Assembly: GCF_036038375.1 (NCBI RefSeq)
Contig: NZ_CP107935.1
Span: 3,658,001-3,722,000 of the forward strand
DNA from: Streptomyces sp. NBC_00414
Lineage (GTDB): Bacteria > Actinomycetota > Actinomycetes > Streptomycetales > Streptomycetaceae
Direction of reading: 5' to 3'
DNA length: 64,000 bases
A program made the translations under genes and the position numbers. Positions 16,865-25,490 of this stretch are shown here, one piece after another. The notes beneath the pieces are model-generated. The model saw nothing but the letters and a program-made list of their open reading frames with translations. It did not search any database and was not told the DNA's origin. Position 1 is the first letter of the stretch. Each line of letters opens with the position of its first letter.

Positions 16865-18105
16865 GGCGTGTCTCCTCCGTGAACGTCCGGTTCGGCCGGG
16901 ACGCGGTCCGATGCCGATGCGGCTGTCGTTGCCGCCGTGAGCCGCCGGACCACATGCCGGATGAAGCGTTGCAGGTCGGAGCAGTAGACAGAAGGGTTCG
17001 CGAAGCCTTCTCCGGCACGGTAGCGATGGGCGTAGTGGCCGCCGCCGCACACCGCGAGCAGGGGGCACGCCCGGCAGCGGGCCCCCAGCCCCGCGGCACC
17101 CGCCTGCCGGGCCGCGACGCCGGGATGGAGCAGCGCCTCGTCGAACCGGTTCCGGAAGACGTCGAGCCCCGTCCGGGCGGCGCCGTCGAAAGCGGACTTC
17201 AAAGAATCCACCTGCTCGATGCTTCCGTCGGTCTCCACGACCACGGCGTCGAACGGGGCGAGGCCCAGCGACTCGGTGGCCGCGGGCAGCCCGGCGAGCA
17301 GGGCGATGCACTCCTCGAAGAGACGTATCCGGGTCTCCTTCCGTCGCCCGGCCCACCAGCGGTCGAAAACAGCGCACAACCAGTCCCCGTACGGCGTCCG
17401 CACCGGCCGGGAACCGCTTTTCCCGTCCGTCTCCGGCTCGACATGGGGCGGCGGGGCCGACCAGTTCCCGTGCGGCAGCAACAGGTCGAGGGCCGGCGGG
17501 CGCAGGGCGAGCAGGGATTCGTAGACGGCGACGGGATCGGTGACCGGGTCGACCACCGTCAGCACTCCGGCGTACGCGTCCGGACGGTGGTCGGCGAGCA
17601 GCCGCGCGCCGCGTACCGCGGCCGGCCAGGACGGGCGGCCCGAGTGGTCGACGCGTCGGGCGTTGTGCGCGGGCAGCCCCCCGTCGAGGCTGATGCCGAC
17701 GCTGATGCCGTGGCGGGCGAGCACATCGACACGCTGCCCGGTCAGGAGGGTGGCGTTGGTCTGGACAGTGGCGTGCACCGTGCAGGTGCGGGGGACGCTC
17801 CGGCGGACACGTGTGGTGAAGCGGGCGAGCGTTTCCACCCCCGCGAGGAGGGGTTCACCGCCGTGCAGGACCAGCGAGACGGCAGTCAGCCCGTGGACCG
17901 CCGCGTGTTCGGCGATGCGGTACGCGGTCCGTTCCAGCACATCGGGCGGCGTAGTGGCCGGCCGGTCCCGATAGGTCCGGTCGGGGCCCTCATAGAGGTA
18001 GCAGTAACGGCAGGCAAGGTTGCATCTGCCGTGAACTTTTACGATGAATTGCCGGAATGGAGCGGAGGGAGCGCGTACCTGTGCGGACACCGCCCGGCCG
18101 TCCAC
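16861..18105 (-). CDS. fxsB: FxsB family cyclophane-forming radical SAM/SPASM maturase
   Basis: This maturase would cross-link the precursor peptide FxsA, using S-adenosylmethionine and iron-sulfur clusters. The radical SAM motif CNLACRYC sits near residue 27, inside HGRCNLACRYCYLYEG. The C-terminal SPASM/twitch region has CRACPLLAVCGGGHY (about 342) and a late YCSD. FxsB enzymes belong to the three-residue cyclophane-forming group, which joins an aromatic ring to the beta-carbon two residues on. The start is uncertain: GTG 18105 (414 aa) follows GGGGG by seven bases, and GTG 18090 is the alternative. The open frame runs upstream across fxsA to 18594, but that is not coding. A 278-bp gap with a hairpin separates it from fxsA. 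Confidence 0.9.
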   Translation of the reverse strand: MDGRAVSAQVRAPSAPFRQFIVKVHGRCNLACRYCYLYEGPDRTYRDRPATTPPDVLERTAYRIAEHAAVHGLTAVSLVLHGGEPLLAGVETLARFTTRVRRSVPRTCTVHATVQTNATLLTGQRVDVLARHGISVGISLDGGLPAHNARRVDHSGRPSWPAAVRGARLLADHRPDAYAGVLTVVDPVTDPVAVYESLLALRPPALDLLLPHGNWSAPPPHVEPETDGKSGSRPVRTPYGDWLCAVFDRWWAGRRKETRIRLFEECIALLAGLPAATESLGLAPFDAVVVETDGSIEQVDSLKSAFDGAARTGLDVFRNRFDEALLHPGVAARQAGAAGLGARCRACPLLAVCGGGHYAHRYRAGEGFANPSVYCSDLQRFIRHVVRRLTAATTAASASDRVPAEPDVHGGDTP

Positions 18106-18296
18106 CGCGCCACCCCCAAAGTGTCGGGTTCTCTTTCCGGATCCCGCTCTTCCCGTGCCGCGTTCGCATATGGGACCGCCTTGCCCTCTGCTGGCGCGGC
18201 ACCCGGTGCCGTGCCGGCAAGCGTTCCTCGCGAGCGGCCTCGGCAGCGCCATTCCCACCGCCTTTGCCATGACAAACGTGACCCGGCCGAACCTGT

Positions 18297-18327
18297 CCGG
18301 TTCGACCAGCAGGTCGACCGGAACCGG
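18297..18327 (-). terminator. Hairpin between fxsA and fxsB (possible partial terminator)
   Basis: Arms CCGGTTC / GAACCGG enclose an inner GACC-tgct-GGTC stem with a 5-base bulge. It lies about 57 bases after the fxsA stop. In RiPP clusters such a hairpin often lets the precursor mRNA accumulate over the enzyme genes; here that is inference. Confidence 0.4.
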
Positions 18328-18383
18328 CGGGTGCGACCGGCGCCTTCGCGGCTCGCAGGACGACTGACGGCTCAGTCGGCGCT

Positions 18384-18560
18384 TCAAAAGGCGTTGTTGA
18401 ACCCCCACAGCATCTCGCTCGGCTGCTCCGCCCGTTCCCGAAGTTCCGCCAGCACCTCGGCGAGCACCGGATGGTCGATCGCCCTCAGTTCCGCGAGTCC
18501 CATCGCGAGAAGATCGGGCAGCGGCTCCTCGGCCCCCTGTGCGTCGTCCTGTTCGCCCAT
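18384..18560 (-). CDS. fxsA: FxsA-type RiPP precursor with variant FxNxx C-terminus
   Basis: This 58-aa peptide starts MGEQDDAQGAEEPLPDLLAM and ends SEMLWGFNNAF. The helical Leu/Glu-rich leader (AELRAIDHPVLAEVLAELRE) followed by a short tail ending five residues after a Phe fits FxSxx-COOH precursors. The signature Ser is replaced by Asn (F54-N-N-A-F58). The FxsB enzyme would be expected to bond the Phe ring to the beta-carbon of the third residue, N56, leaving Ala-Phe as the C-terminus; Trp52 is a second aromatic nearby. The start ATG 18560 has GGAAGGAGGG about ten bases upstream. The gene is too short for many annotation pipelines. Its position directly before the maturase supports the call. 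Confidence 0.85.
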   Translation of the reverse strand: MGEQDDAQGAEEPLPDLLAMGLAELRAIDHPVLAEVLAELRERAEQPSEMLWGFNNAF

Positions 18561-18634
18561 CCCCTGACTCCCTCCTTCCGGTCCACGGCGTCACACCGCG
18601 GCCGGTGATGGCGGCCGGGCCGCCCTCGACGCCC

Positions 18635-18657
18635 TACCGTCCCGTAGGACATACCCA
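18635..18657. promoter_or_regulatory. Possible promoter/operator upstream of fxsA
   Basis: CCTAC and GTAGG arms flank CGTCCC. On the minus strand GGGTAT lies just upstream of this, resembling a SigB-type -10 box. No clear -35 was found. Confidence 0.25.
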
Positions 18658-18757
18658 GTCGGCGCGGCGGGCATCGAGCCAGTGTGCGCCAGAAGCCCGG
18701 ATGCGCTCCGCCTATCCTGCTGTACAGACTTTCAGCGAGAACGACGGAGCACCACGC

Positions 18758-18940
18758 ATGTACTTCACCGACCGCGGTATCGAAGAGCTGGAGAAGCGGC
18801 GCGGCGAGGAGGAGGTCACTTTCGAGTGGCTCGCCGAGCAACTGCGCGCATTCGTCGACCTGAATCCGGACTTCGAGATCCCGGTGGAACGCCTGGCAAC
18901 CTGGCTGGCCCGCCTGGACGACGACGAGGACGAGGAGTAG
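18758..18940 (+). CDS. DUF6104 family small acidic protein
   Basis: This 60-aa protein (MYFTDRGIEELEKRRGEEEV...) is one of the short conserved Streptomyces proteins of the DUF6104 family. It has an N-terminal amphipathic helix, the segment DLNPDFEIPVERLATWLARL, and an acidic tail DDDEDEE. Its function is unknown. The ATG at 18758 begins the conserved sequence; longer in-frame starts lack conserved sequence. It is transcribed away from the fxs block and marks its right border. Confidence 0.8.
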   Translation: MYFTDRGIEELEKRRGEEEVTFEWLAEQLRAFVDLNPDFEIPVERLATWLARLDDDEDEE

Positions 18941-19012
18941 ACACCCCCGCCCCCCTCCAGCCCGTCCCGGCCGACCGGAGGCTCCGGGGGCGCACCCCTC
19001 TTGGACCGAGGC

Positions 19013-19216
19013 CCGTCCGACGCTTGAGGACGAGGCCGTCCAGGCCGACGGGGGGTCCGAGGGCGCGCCCCCCCTTCAGCCCGTCCGGCGTTTGAGGACG
19101 AGGCCGTCCAGGCCGACGGGGAGTCCGAGGGCGCGCCCCCCCTTCAGCCCGTCCGGCGTTTGAGGACGAGGCCGTCCAGGCCGACGGGGGGTCTGGGGGC
19201 GCAGCCCCCAGGGGAC
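19013..19216. repeat. Three tandem 68-bp repeats
   Basis: Near-identical units start at 19013, 19081 and 19149 (spacing exactly 68). Each begins ccgtccg(a/g)cg(c/t)ttgagga and carries gaggccgtccaggccgacgg. The opening motif recurs at 29110. Repeats of this kind are common between Streptomyces genes. No reading frame in 18941-19335 is convincing. Confidence 0.85.
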
Positions 19217-19385
19217 GGGAACGGGTAGGGGCGGCGGGGGCGAGAACACCCCGTCGCGACATACCGAGACACCCCCACCGCGAAGCGACAGACACGGGAC
19301 CCCCACGCCCCGCGACGGCCCACAGTGGCCCAAATTGCACACTTTTCATACCATTGACGCCCCCCGGATCACCAGATCGAGTGCC

Positions 19386-19434
19386 TTGACTTCACGAAGC
19401 CGCGATATATCGTGTCTATCAGGAGACGCGATAT
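19386..19434 (+). promoter_or_regulatory. Promoter and PadR-type operator for DUF4097-padR
   Basis: A -35 box TTGACT (19386-19391) and a -10 box TATCGT (19408-19413), 16 bases apart, are overlapped by the perfect palindrome CGATATATCG (19403-19412). CGCGATAT occurs twice (19401 and 19427). The downstream operon ends in a PadR gene, so autoregulation through these AT-rich sites is likely. Confidence 0.65.
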
Positions 19435-19475
19435 GGCGCGTCGTCGTGTCCGCCCCTGCCGAGGAGGTCAGCACC

Positions 19476-20519
19476 ATGTCCGAGTGGTCCGTCGCAGAGC
19501 CAAGGAAGCTCACGTTCGACGAACCGGTGACGGCTCTCCACGTGCGCATCGCCAACGGCACGGTGAACGTCGTGGGCGTCGAAGAGGGCCCCGCCCGCCT
19601 GGAAGTCTCCTCGATAGAGGGACCACCCCTGATGGTGACCCAGGAGAACGGCACACTCACCGTGGCGTACGAGGACCTGCCCTGGAAGGGCTTCCTCAAG
19701 TGGCTCGACCGCAAGGGCTGGCGCCGCAGCGCGGTGGTCTCCCTGGCCGTGCCGGCACGGACGCGCGTCGAGGTGGGCGTGGTGAGTGCCACCGCCGTGG
19801 TCTCCGGCATCGACGGGCGGGCGGTGGTGAAGGGCGTCTCGGGCGACACCACACTCGTGGGCCTGTCCGGCCCGGTCCGCGCGGACACCGTCTCGGGGAA
19901 CGTGGAGGTCCAGGCCCTCACCGGCGACCTCCGCCTCAACTCCGTCTCCGGTGACCTGACCGTCATCGACGGCTCCAGCCCCTCCGTTCGGGTCGATTCG
20001 GTCAGCGGTTCCGTGATCGTCGACCTGGACCCGGCGGGCCGGTCCAGCGACATCCGTCTGACCAGCATCTCGGGGGAGATCGCCGTCCGTCTGCCGCATC
20101 CGGCCGACGCGGAGGTCGAGGTGGACTCGGCGAGCGGCACGGTCTCCAGCGCCTTCGATGATCTGCGGATCCACGGCCAGTGGGGCGCCAAGAAGATCAC
20201 CGGCAGGCTCGGCGCGGGGACCGGACGCCTGAAGGCGACCACCCTCTCCGGTTCGATCGCACTGCTGCGCAGGCCCCCCGCGGAGGACGAACCGTGGGAC
20301 GAGGAAGCGGATTTCGAGAAGGCCACCGACGTCGGGGAGGATGACCCACAGGACACGATCTCAGCCCCGTCCACGTCCGACGCGACATCCACGTCCGACG
20401 CGACGCCCACGTCCGACGCGACGCCCACGCCGGATTCGACATCCATCTCCGCGAAACAGCCAGCCGCCGACGTCACCGACGGATCACCCGACGGCCCGAC
20501 CCACCAGAAGGGGCTCTGA
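19476..20519 (+). CDS. DUF4097 family beta-repeat protein
   Basis: This 347-aa protein has a repetitive beta-helix-like body typical of DUF4097. Many short repeats of the form VSGDTTLVGLSG / SVSGDLTVIDGS / SISGEIAVRLP run from about residue 100 to 270. The C-terminus is a disordered, Thr/Ser/Asp-rich stretch with TSDAT repeats encoded by a short DNA tandem repeat (about 20375-20435). No signal peptide or membrane segment is seen, so it is probably cytoplasmic. The ATG at 19476 follows GAGGAGG. It is followed one base later by the padR gene, a pairing often seen in Streptomyces. Its function is unknown; a role in sensing or scaffolding is a guess. Confidence 0.85.
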   Translation: MSEWSVAEPRKLTFDEPVTALHVRIANGTVNVVGVEEGPARLEVSSIEGPPLMVTQENGTLTVAYEDLPWKGFLKWLDRKGWRRSAVVSLAVPARTRVEVGVVSATAVVSGIDGRAVVKGVSGDTTLVGLSGPVRADTVSGNVEVQALTGDLRLNSVSGDLTVIDGSSPSVRVDSVSGSVIVDLDPAGRSSDIRLTSISGEIAVRLPHPADAEVEVDSASGTVSSAFDDLRIHGQWGAKKITGRLGAGTGRLKATTLSGSIALLRRPPAEDEPWDEEADFEKATDVGEDDPQDTISAPSTSDATSTSDATPTSDATPTPDSTSISAKQPAADVTDGSPDGPTHQKGL

Positions 20520-20520
20520 C

Positions 20521-21639
20521 ATGGCTCCCGTCTTTGCCCATGGCCGCCTGCGGCTCTACCTCCTCAAGCTGCTCGAAGAAGCACCGCGCCACGGTTACGA
20601 GGTGATCCGCCTCCTGGAGGAGCGCTTCCAGGGGCTGTACGCGCCGTCGGCCGGCACCGTCTACCCCCGGCTGGCCAAGCTGGAGGCCGAGGGACTGGTC
20701 ACCCACACCACCGAGGGCGGCCGGAAGGTGTACGCGATCACGGACGCGGGCCGTGCCGAGCTGGCCGACCGCAGCGGCGAACTGGCCGATCTGGAGCTGG
20801 AGATCCGAGAATCGGTCGCCGAGCTGGCCGCGGAGATCCGTGCCGATGTGCGCGGCGCCGCAGGCGATCTGCGCCGCGAGATGCGGGCCGCGGCGAGCGA
20901 GGCGCGGCGCGGTTCCACAGGGGCGGGCGCCAGGGCACGCGGCGAACACGAGGGCGCCCACGGCGGCTTCACGGACCCCGGGGACAAGGAGGCGTGGCGC
21001 GTCGCCAAGGAGGAGATGCGCCGTGTCAAGCAGGAGTGGAAGGAGCAGGCCCGGCGCGCCAAGGACGAGAGCCGTCGGGCCCGCGAGGAGGCCCAGCGAG
21101 CCCGCCACCAGGCCAAGGAGGCCCAGGAGCGGGTCCGGGAGCAGGCACAGGAAGAGCTGCAGCGCATCGCCAAGCGCGTCCAGGACCAGGTGCAGGACCA
21201 CTTCACCCGGGGCGACTGGCCGACGGGCGTCCGGGAGGGCCTCACCGAGCTCGCCAAGGAGTTCGGCGATTTCGGCAAGGACTTCGGCAAGGAGTTCGGC
21301 AAGGACTTCGGCTTCGGCCGGCCGGGCGCGGGTGCCGGAGCAGGAGCGGGTGCCGGGGCAGGGACGCGGAAGCCCGGGCACGCCGAGCACCCGGAGCACC
21401 CCGACTACACGGACACTCCCGAGGACTTTCCCGCCGGTTACGAGCCCTCCTGGGCCCACGAGGACTCCACGGGCGATCCCGCCCGGGACCTCGACCGCCT
21501 GCTGGACCGCTTCCGCGACGATATCCGCGACGCGGCCCGCGATCACGGAGTGACGGAGGGACAGTTGCACGATGCCCGCCGGCACCTGTCGTCGGCGGCG
21601 GCGCGCATAGGCGCGGTGCTGCGGACGCCCAAGGGCTGA
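20521..21639 (+). CDS. PadR family regulator with long coiled-coil extension
   Basis: This 372-aa protein has an N-terminal PadR winged helix (residues 1-80: LKLLEEAPRHGYEVIRLLEER, then GTVYPRLAKLEAEGLV, then GRKVYAITDAG). The rest is unusual for PadR: about 200 residues of charged coiled coil (KEEMRRVKQEWKEQARRAKD...), KDFGKEFGKDFG repeats and a Gly-Ala run, ending in a helical segment. Typical PadR proteins are 110-200 aa. It is co-transcribed with the DUF4097 gene and probably binds the CGATATATCG-type sites in front of that operon. The effector is unknown. Confidence 0.88.
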   Translation: MAPVFAHGRLRLYLLKLLEEAPRHGYEVIRLLEERFQGLYAPSAGTVYPRLAKLEAEGLVTHTTEGGRKVYAITDAGRAELADRSGELADLELEIRESVAELAAEIRADVRGAAGDLRREMRAAASEARRGSTGAGARARGEHEGAHGGFTDPGDKEAWRVAKEEMRRVKQEWKEQARRAKDESRRAREEAQRARHQAKEAQERVREQAQEELQRIAKRVQDQVQDHFTRGDWPTGVREGLTELAKEFGDFGKDFGKEFGKDFGFGRPGAGAGAGAGAGAGTRKPGHAEHPEHPDYTDTPEDFPAGYEPSWAHEDSTGDPARDLDRLLDRFRDDIRDAARDHGVTEGQLHDARRHLSSAAARIGAVLRTPKG

Positions 21640-21757
21640 ACGTCGGTTCGTCGCCCGCCCGCCGGGCCCGACCCACCCGTCCCGCGGGCTGGTCGGGCGC
21701 GGCGATCGCGGTGGCCCCGAGGGACGAGGCGGGCCCACCGCGGACCGCCTCGCTCCC

Positions 21758-22366
21758 TCAGCCCGCCTTCGCCTCTCCCCCGCCGTACAGCACGCGCCGC
21801 AGTGCCGTGTAGGTCACCCCGTGGTCGGCCAGGACCTCCGAGGGGACGCCGGGGCGGGCGGCGAGGGCGAGGAGGAGATGCTCGTCGCCGATGTGCCGGT
21901 CCTGCTGGGCGACGGCCATGCGCAGGGACTCGGTGAGGACGTCCCGCGCGCCCCGGCCGAAGGGGCGGCGCCCGCCGGTGAAGCCGGACCACCAGCCCCG
22001 GCCACGCCCACCGTCGTTGCCGCCGTTCTTCCCGTTCCCCTGGGTTGACTCCAGCGCACCCTCGCCATGGGCCTCCTCGACCCGGGAGACGATCGCCGAG
22101 ACATCGATGCCCAGCCCCGAGAGAGCGTCCGTGTCGGCGCGGGAGAGCCCGCCGCGACGGCGCGCCTCGGCCAGAGCCCGTTCGACGGACTCCCTGCGCC
22201 CTCCGAGCCCCAGCGACGTCAGGGCGAACGACGCGCGGCTGGCCTCTCGGTCGAGGAGCGCCAGCAGCAGGTGCTGCTCCTCGACCGCCTCCGCGTCCAG
22301 CCTCTCCGCATGGCCGATCGCGCCGAGGACCACCGCGCGGGCGTCCTTGGTGAACCGTTCGAACAT
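21758..22366 (-). CDS. Clp N-terminal domain protein (no ATPase)
   Basis: This 202-aa protein consists of two Clp_N repeats (MFERFTKDARAVVLGAIGHA... and ARDVLTESLRMAVAQQ..., each followed by HLLLALL/HLLLALA) joined by a Gly-rich linker. Normal ClpA/ClpC proteins carry this domain before two AAA modules, which are absent here. Such stand-alone forms may bind substrates or adaptors for Clp proteases. The ATG at 22366 overlaps the stop of the HTH gene by one base (TGATG). Confidence 0.85.
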   Translation of the reverse strand: MFERFTKDARAVVLGAIGHAERLDAEAVEEQHLLLALLDREASRASFALTSLGLGGRRESVERALAEARRRGGLSRADTDALSGLGIDVSAIVSRVEEAHGEGALESTQGNGKNGGNDGGRGRGWWSGFTGGRRPFGRGARDVLTESLRMAVAQQDRHIGDEHLLLALAARPGVPSEVLADHGVTYTALRRVLYGGGEAKAG

Positions 22367-22575
22367 CACTGCCTCCCGTACTTCTTGTGCACGGCCTGCC
22401 TGCTGACACCCAGTTCCGCGGCGATCTCCTGCCACGACCAACCCTGATTGCGCGCGCTGCGCACCTGAACCGCTTCGAGCTGCTCCAGGAGTCGCCGCAA
22501 CGCGGAGACGGCTCGCAGCCCGATCCGCGGATCACGGTCGCCCGCGCGCTCGGCGAGATCCGTTGCTTCGGTCAT
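22366..22575 (-). CDS. Small helix-turn-helix protein, likely leaderless
   Basis: This 69-aa protein has a C-terminal helix-turn-helix (SWQEIAAELGVSRQAVHKKYG) and an N-terminal helix (ALRRLLEQLEAVQVRSAR). It probably regulates itself and the coupled Clp_N gene. There is no Shine-Dalgarno sequence before ATG 22575. Instead a promoter lies so close that transcription should begin at the ATG (see the palindrome entry). Confidence 0.8.
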   Translation of the reverse strand: MTEATDLAERAGDRDPRIGLRAVSALRRLLEQLEAVQVRSARNQGWSWQEIAAELGVSRQAVHKKYGRQ

Positions 22576-22577
22576 GA

Positions 22578-22633
22578 TGTCAACTTAGATTGACACACCC
22601 GGGCGTGTCAACTGTGGTTGACACGCCCGGGTG
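22578..22633 (-). promoter_or_regulatory. Leaderless promoter with 38-bp palindrome and second inverted repeat
   Basis: On the minus strand, -35 TTGACA (22611-22606) and -10 TAAGTT (22587-22582) are 18 bases apart, and the ATG of the HTH gene starts six bases after the -10. Positions 22596-22612 and 22617-22633 form a perfect 17-bp inverted repeat with a 4-base centre, containing GTGTCAAC/GTTGACAC. A second site, TGTCAA-N6-TTGACA, covers 22578-22595 and the -10. This looks like paired operators, most likely for the HTH protein itself. The large repeat could also act as a terminator for the upstream oxidoreductase. Confidence 0.7.
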
Positions 22634-22710
22634 CGGGAGGCGCACTACGCGGTAGGGCCGACGGGTGGGAAGGGTGACGGGCGGGAAGGCGATGTCGGTG
22701 ACGGGCGGTG

Positions 22711-23676
22711 TCAGGGTGCGGTCAGTACGACCTTGCCGAAGAGTTCGCCGGACTCCATCCGTTCGAAGCCCTCGCGGGCCCGGTCCAGCGGGAGGACCTC
22801 GTCGATGACGGGGCGGACGCCGGTGGCGGCGCAGAACGACAGCAGGTCCTCCAGCTCGTCCTTCGTGCCCATCGTGGAACCGACGACCTTGAGTTCGAGG
22901 AAGAAGATGCGGGTCAGCTCGGCGTGCGAGGGGCGGTCGCCGCTCGTGGCACCGGAGATGACCAGGGTGCCGCCCGGCTTGAGGGACTTGACCGAGTGGG
23001 ACCAGGTGGCGGCGCCGACGGTCTCGATGACGGCGTCCACGCGCTGCGGCAGGCGGGCTCCGGACTCCACGGCCTCGACGGCGCCGAGCTCCAGGGCCCG
23101 CTTGCGCTTGGCCTCGTCCCGGCTGGTGGCGAAGACCCGCAGCCCCGCGGCCTTGCCGAGCGCGATCGCCGCCGTGGCGACACCGCCGCCGGCGCCCTGG
23201 ACGAGTACGGAGTCACCGGGTCGTACACCCGCGTTGGTGAAGAGCATGCGGTAGGCCGTCAGCCACGCGGTGGGCAGGCAGGCGGCCTCTTCGAAGGAGA
23301 GTTCGGCGGGCTTGGGGAGGATGTTCCAGGTGGGTACGGAGACCTGTTCCGCGAAGGTGCCCTGGTAGCGCTCGGTGAGGATGGACCGCGGTTCCTTCGG
23401 GCCGACGCCATGGCCCGTCTGACCGATGACGGAGTGCAGGACGACCTCGTTGCCGGCCTCGTCGATCCCGGCGGCATCGCATCCGAGGATCATCGGCAGC
23501 TTGTCCTCGGCGAGGCCGACTCCGCGCAGCGACCAGAGGTCGTGGTGGTTCAGGGAGGCGGCCTTGACGGTCACGGTCGTCCAGCCGGGGCGGGCCTCGG
23601 GAGCGGGGCGCTCGCCCAACTCAAGGCCGTTCAAGGGCTGGTCACGGTCGATACGGGCGGCGTAGGCAGCGAACAT
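22711..23676 (-). CDS. Zinc-type alcohol dehydrogenase / quinone oxidoreductase-like protein (MDR superfamily)
   Basis: This 321-aa medium-chain dehydrogenase/reductase has an N-terminal GroES-like domain with ASLNHHDLWSLRG and a Rossmann NAD(P) domain with VLVQGAGGGVATAAI. The four structural-zinc cysteines are missing, which favours the quinone oxidoreductase side of the family. The substrate is unknown. It is a single gene on the minus strand. Confidence 0.88.
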   Translation of the reverse strand: MFAAYAARIDRDQPLNGLELGERPAPEARPGWTTVTVKAASLNHHDLWSLRGVGLAEDKLPMILGCDAAGIDEAGNEVVLHSVIGQTGHGVGPKEPRSILTERYQGTFAEQVSVPTWNILPKPAELSFEEAACLPTAWLTAYRMLFTNAGVRPGDSVLVQGAGGGVATAAIALGKAAGLRVFATSRDEAKRKRALELGAVEAVESGARLPQRVDAVIETVGAATWSHSVKSLKPGGTLVISGATSGDRPSHAELTRIFFLELKVVGSTMGTKDELEDLLSFCAATGVRPVIDEVLPLDRAREGFERMESGELFGKVVLTAP

Positions 23677-23824
23677 GTCCCGACCCTAGGCCGCGGGTGC
23701 CTCCGGCGGAACCGGGCCCGTCTGTGACACGCGTCCCCCCACCGGGCGCCGACTCACGCGGCGGCCCGCGGCCCCCGGAGTGAGGGCTGTACCCGGCGCT
23801 CAGGTGCGGACCGGTGAGACCGTT

Positions 23825-23949
23825 CGCGCAGTTCCCCGCGCCCCCAAGAGACAGCGGCTCCCCCGCCATCGTGGCTGAGCGCGCAGTTCCGCGCACCCTT
23901 GGGGGCGGGGCTGCGCCCCGGCTTTTTTGGGGGCGCGGGGAACTGCGCG
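23825..23949. repeat. Perfect 23-bp inverted repeat
   Basis: Positions 23825-23847 and 23927-23949 are exact reverse complements, built from gcgcagttccccgcgcccc. The same word recurs at other intergenic sites (41391, 50666, 55881, 56051, 62068). It may fold as a terminator; the second arm follows a run of six T. Confidence 0.8.
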
Positions 23950-23967
23950 TACGGCCCCCACCGGAGC

Positions 23968-24119
23968 GCACCCGGCACAACACCCCAGCCAGACTCCACC
24001 GAACCGCACCCCGCACAACACCCCAGCCAGACTCCACCGAACCGCACCCCGCACAGCACCCCGGCCTGACCCCACCGAACCGCAACCCGCACAGCACCCC
24101 GGCCTGACCCCACCGAACC
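23968..24119. repeat. Four tandem 38-bp repeats
   Basis: Units start at 23968, 24006, 24044 and 24082; a partial fifth starts at 24120. Each reads gca(c/a)cc(c/g)gcac followed by a(a/g)caccc and ends in ccaccgaacc. Units have diverged in two pairs (agactcc versus tgacccc). The 590-bp gap 23677-24266 contains no convincing gene. Confidence 0.85.
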
Positions 24120-24266
24120 GCACCCCGGCCGGACCCCACCGGGCCCGCGCCCGGACACACCCGCTCGGCCGAATCACCGGCGAAAGGTTTTCCGGGAGCA
24201 GGATTCGGGCCCCGCCCAACCAGGACGGGGCCCGAATCCCACAGCCGGAGCCGGGAGGCGGAACGG

Positions 24267-25490
<1,224 letters not shown>

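Noticed and set aside
3877..18560. Integrated mobile element with ends
   Set aside because: No integrase, transposase, tRNA or flanking direct repeats were seen at either border, so the block looks accessory but not recognisably mobile.
23968..24119. Possible CRISPR array
   Set aside because: The repeats are directly tandem with no unique spacers, and there are no cas genes.
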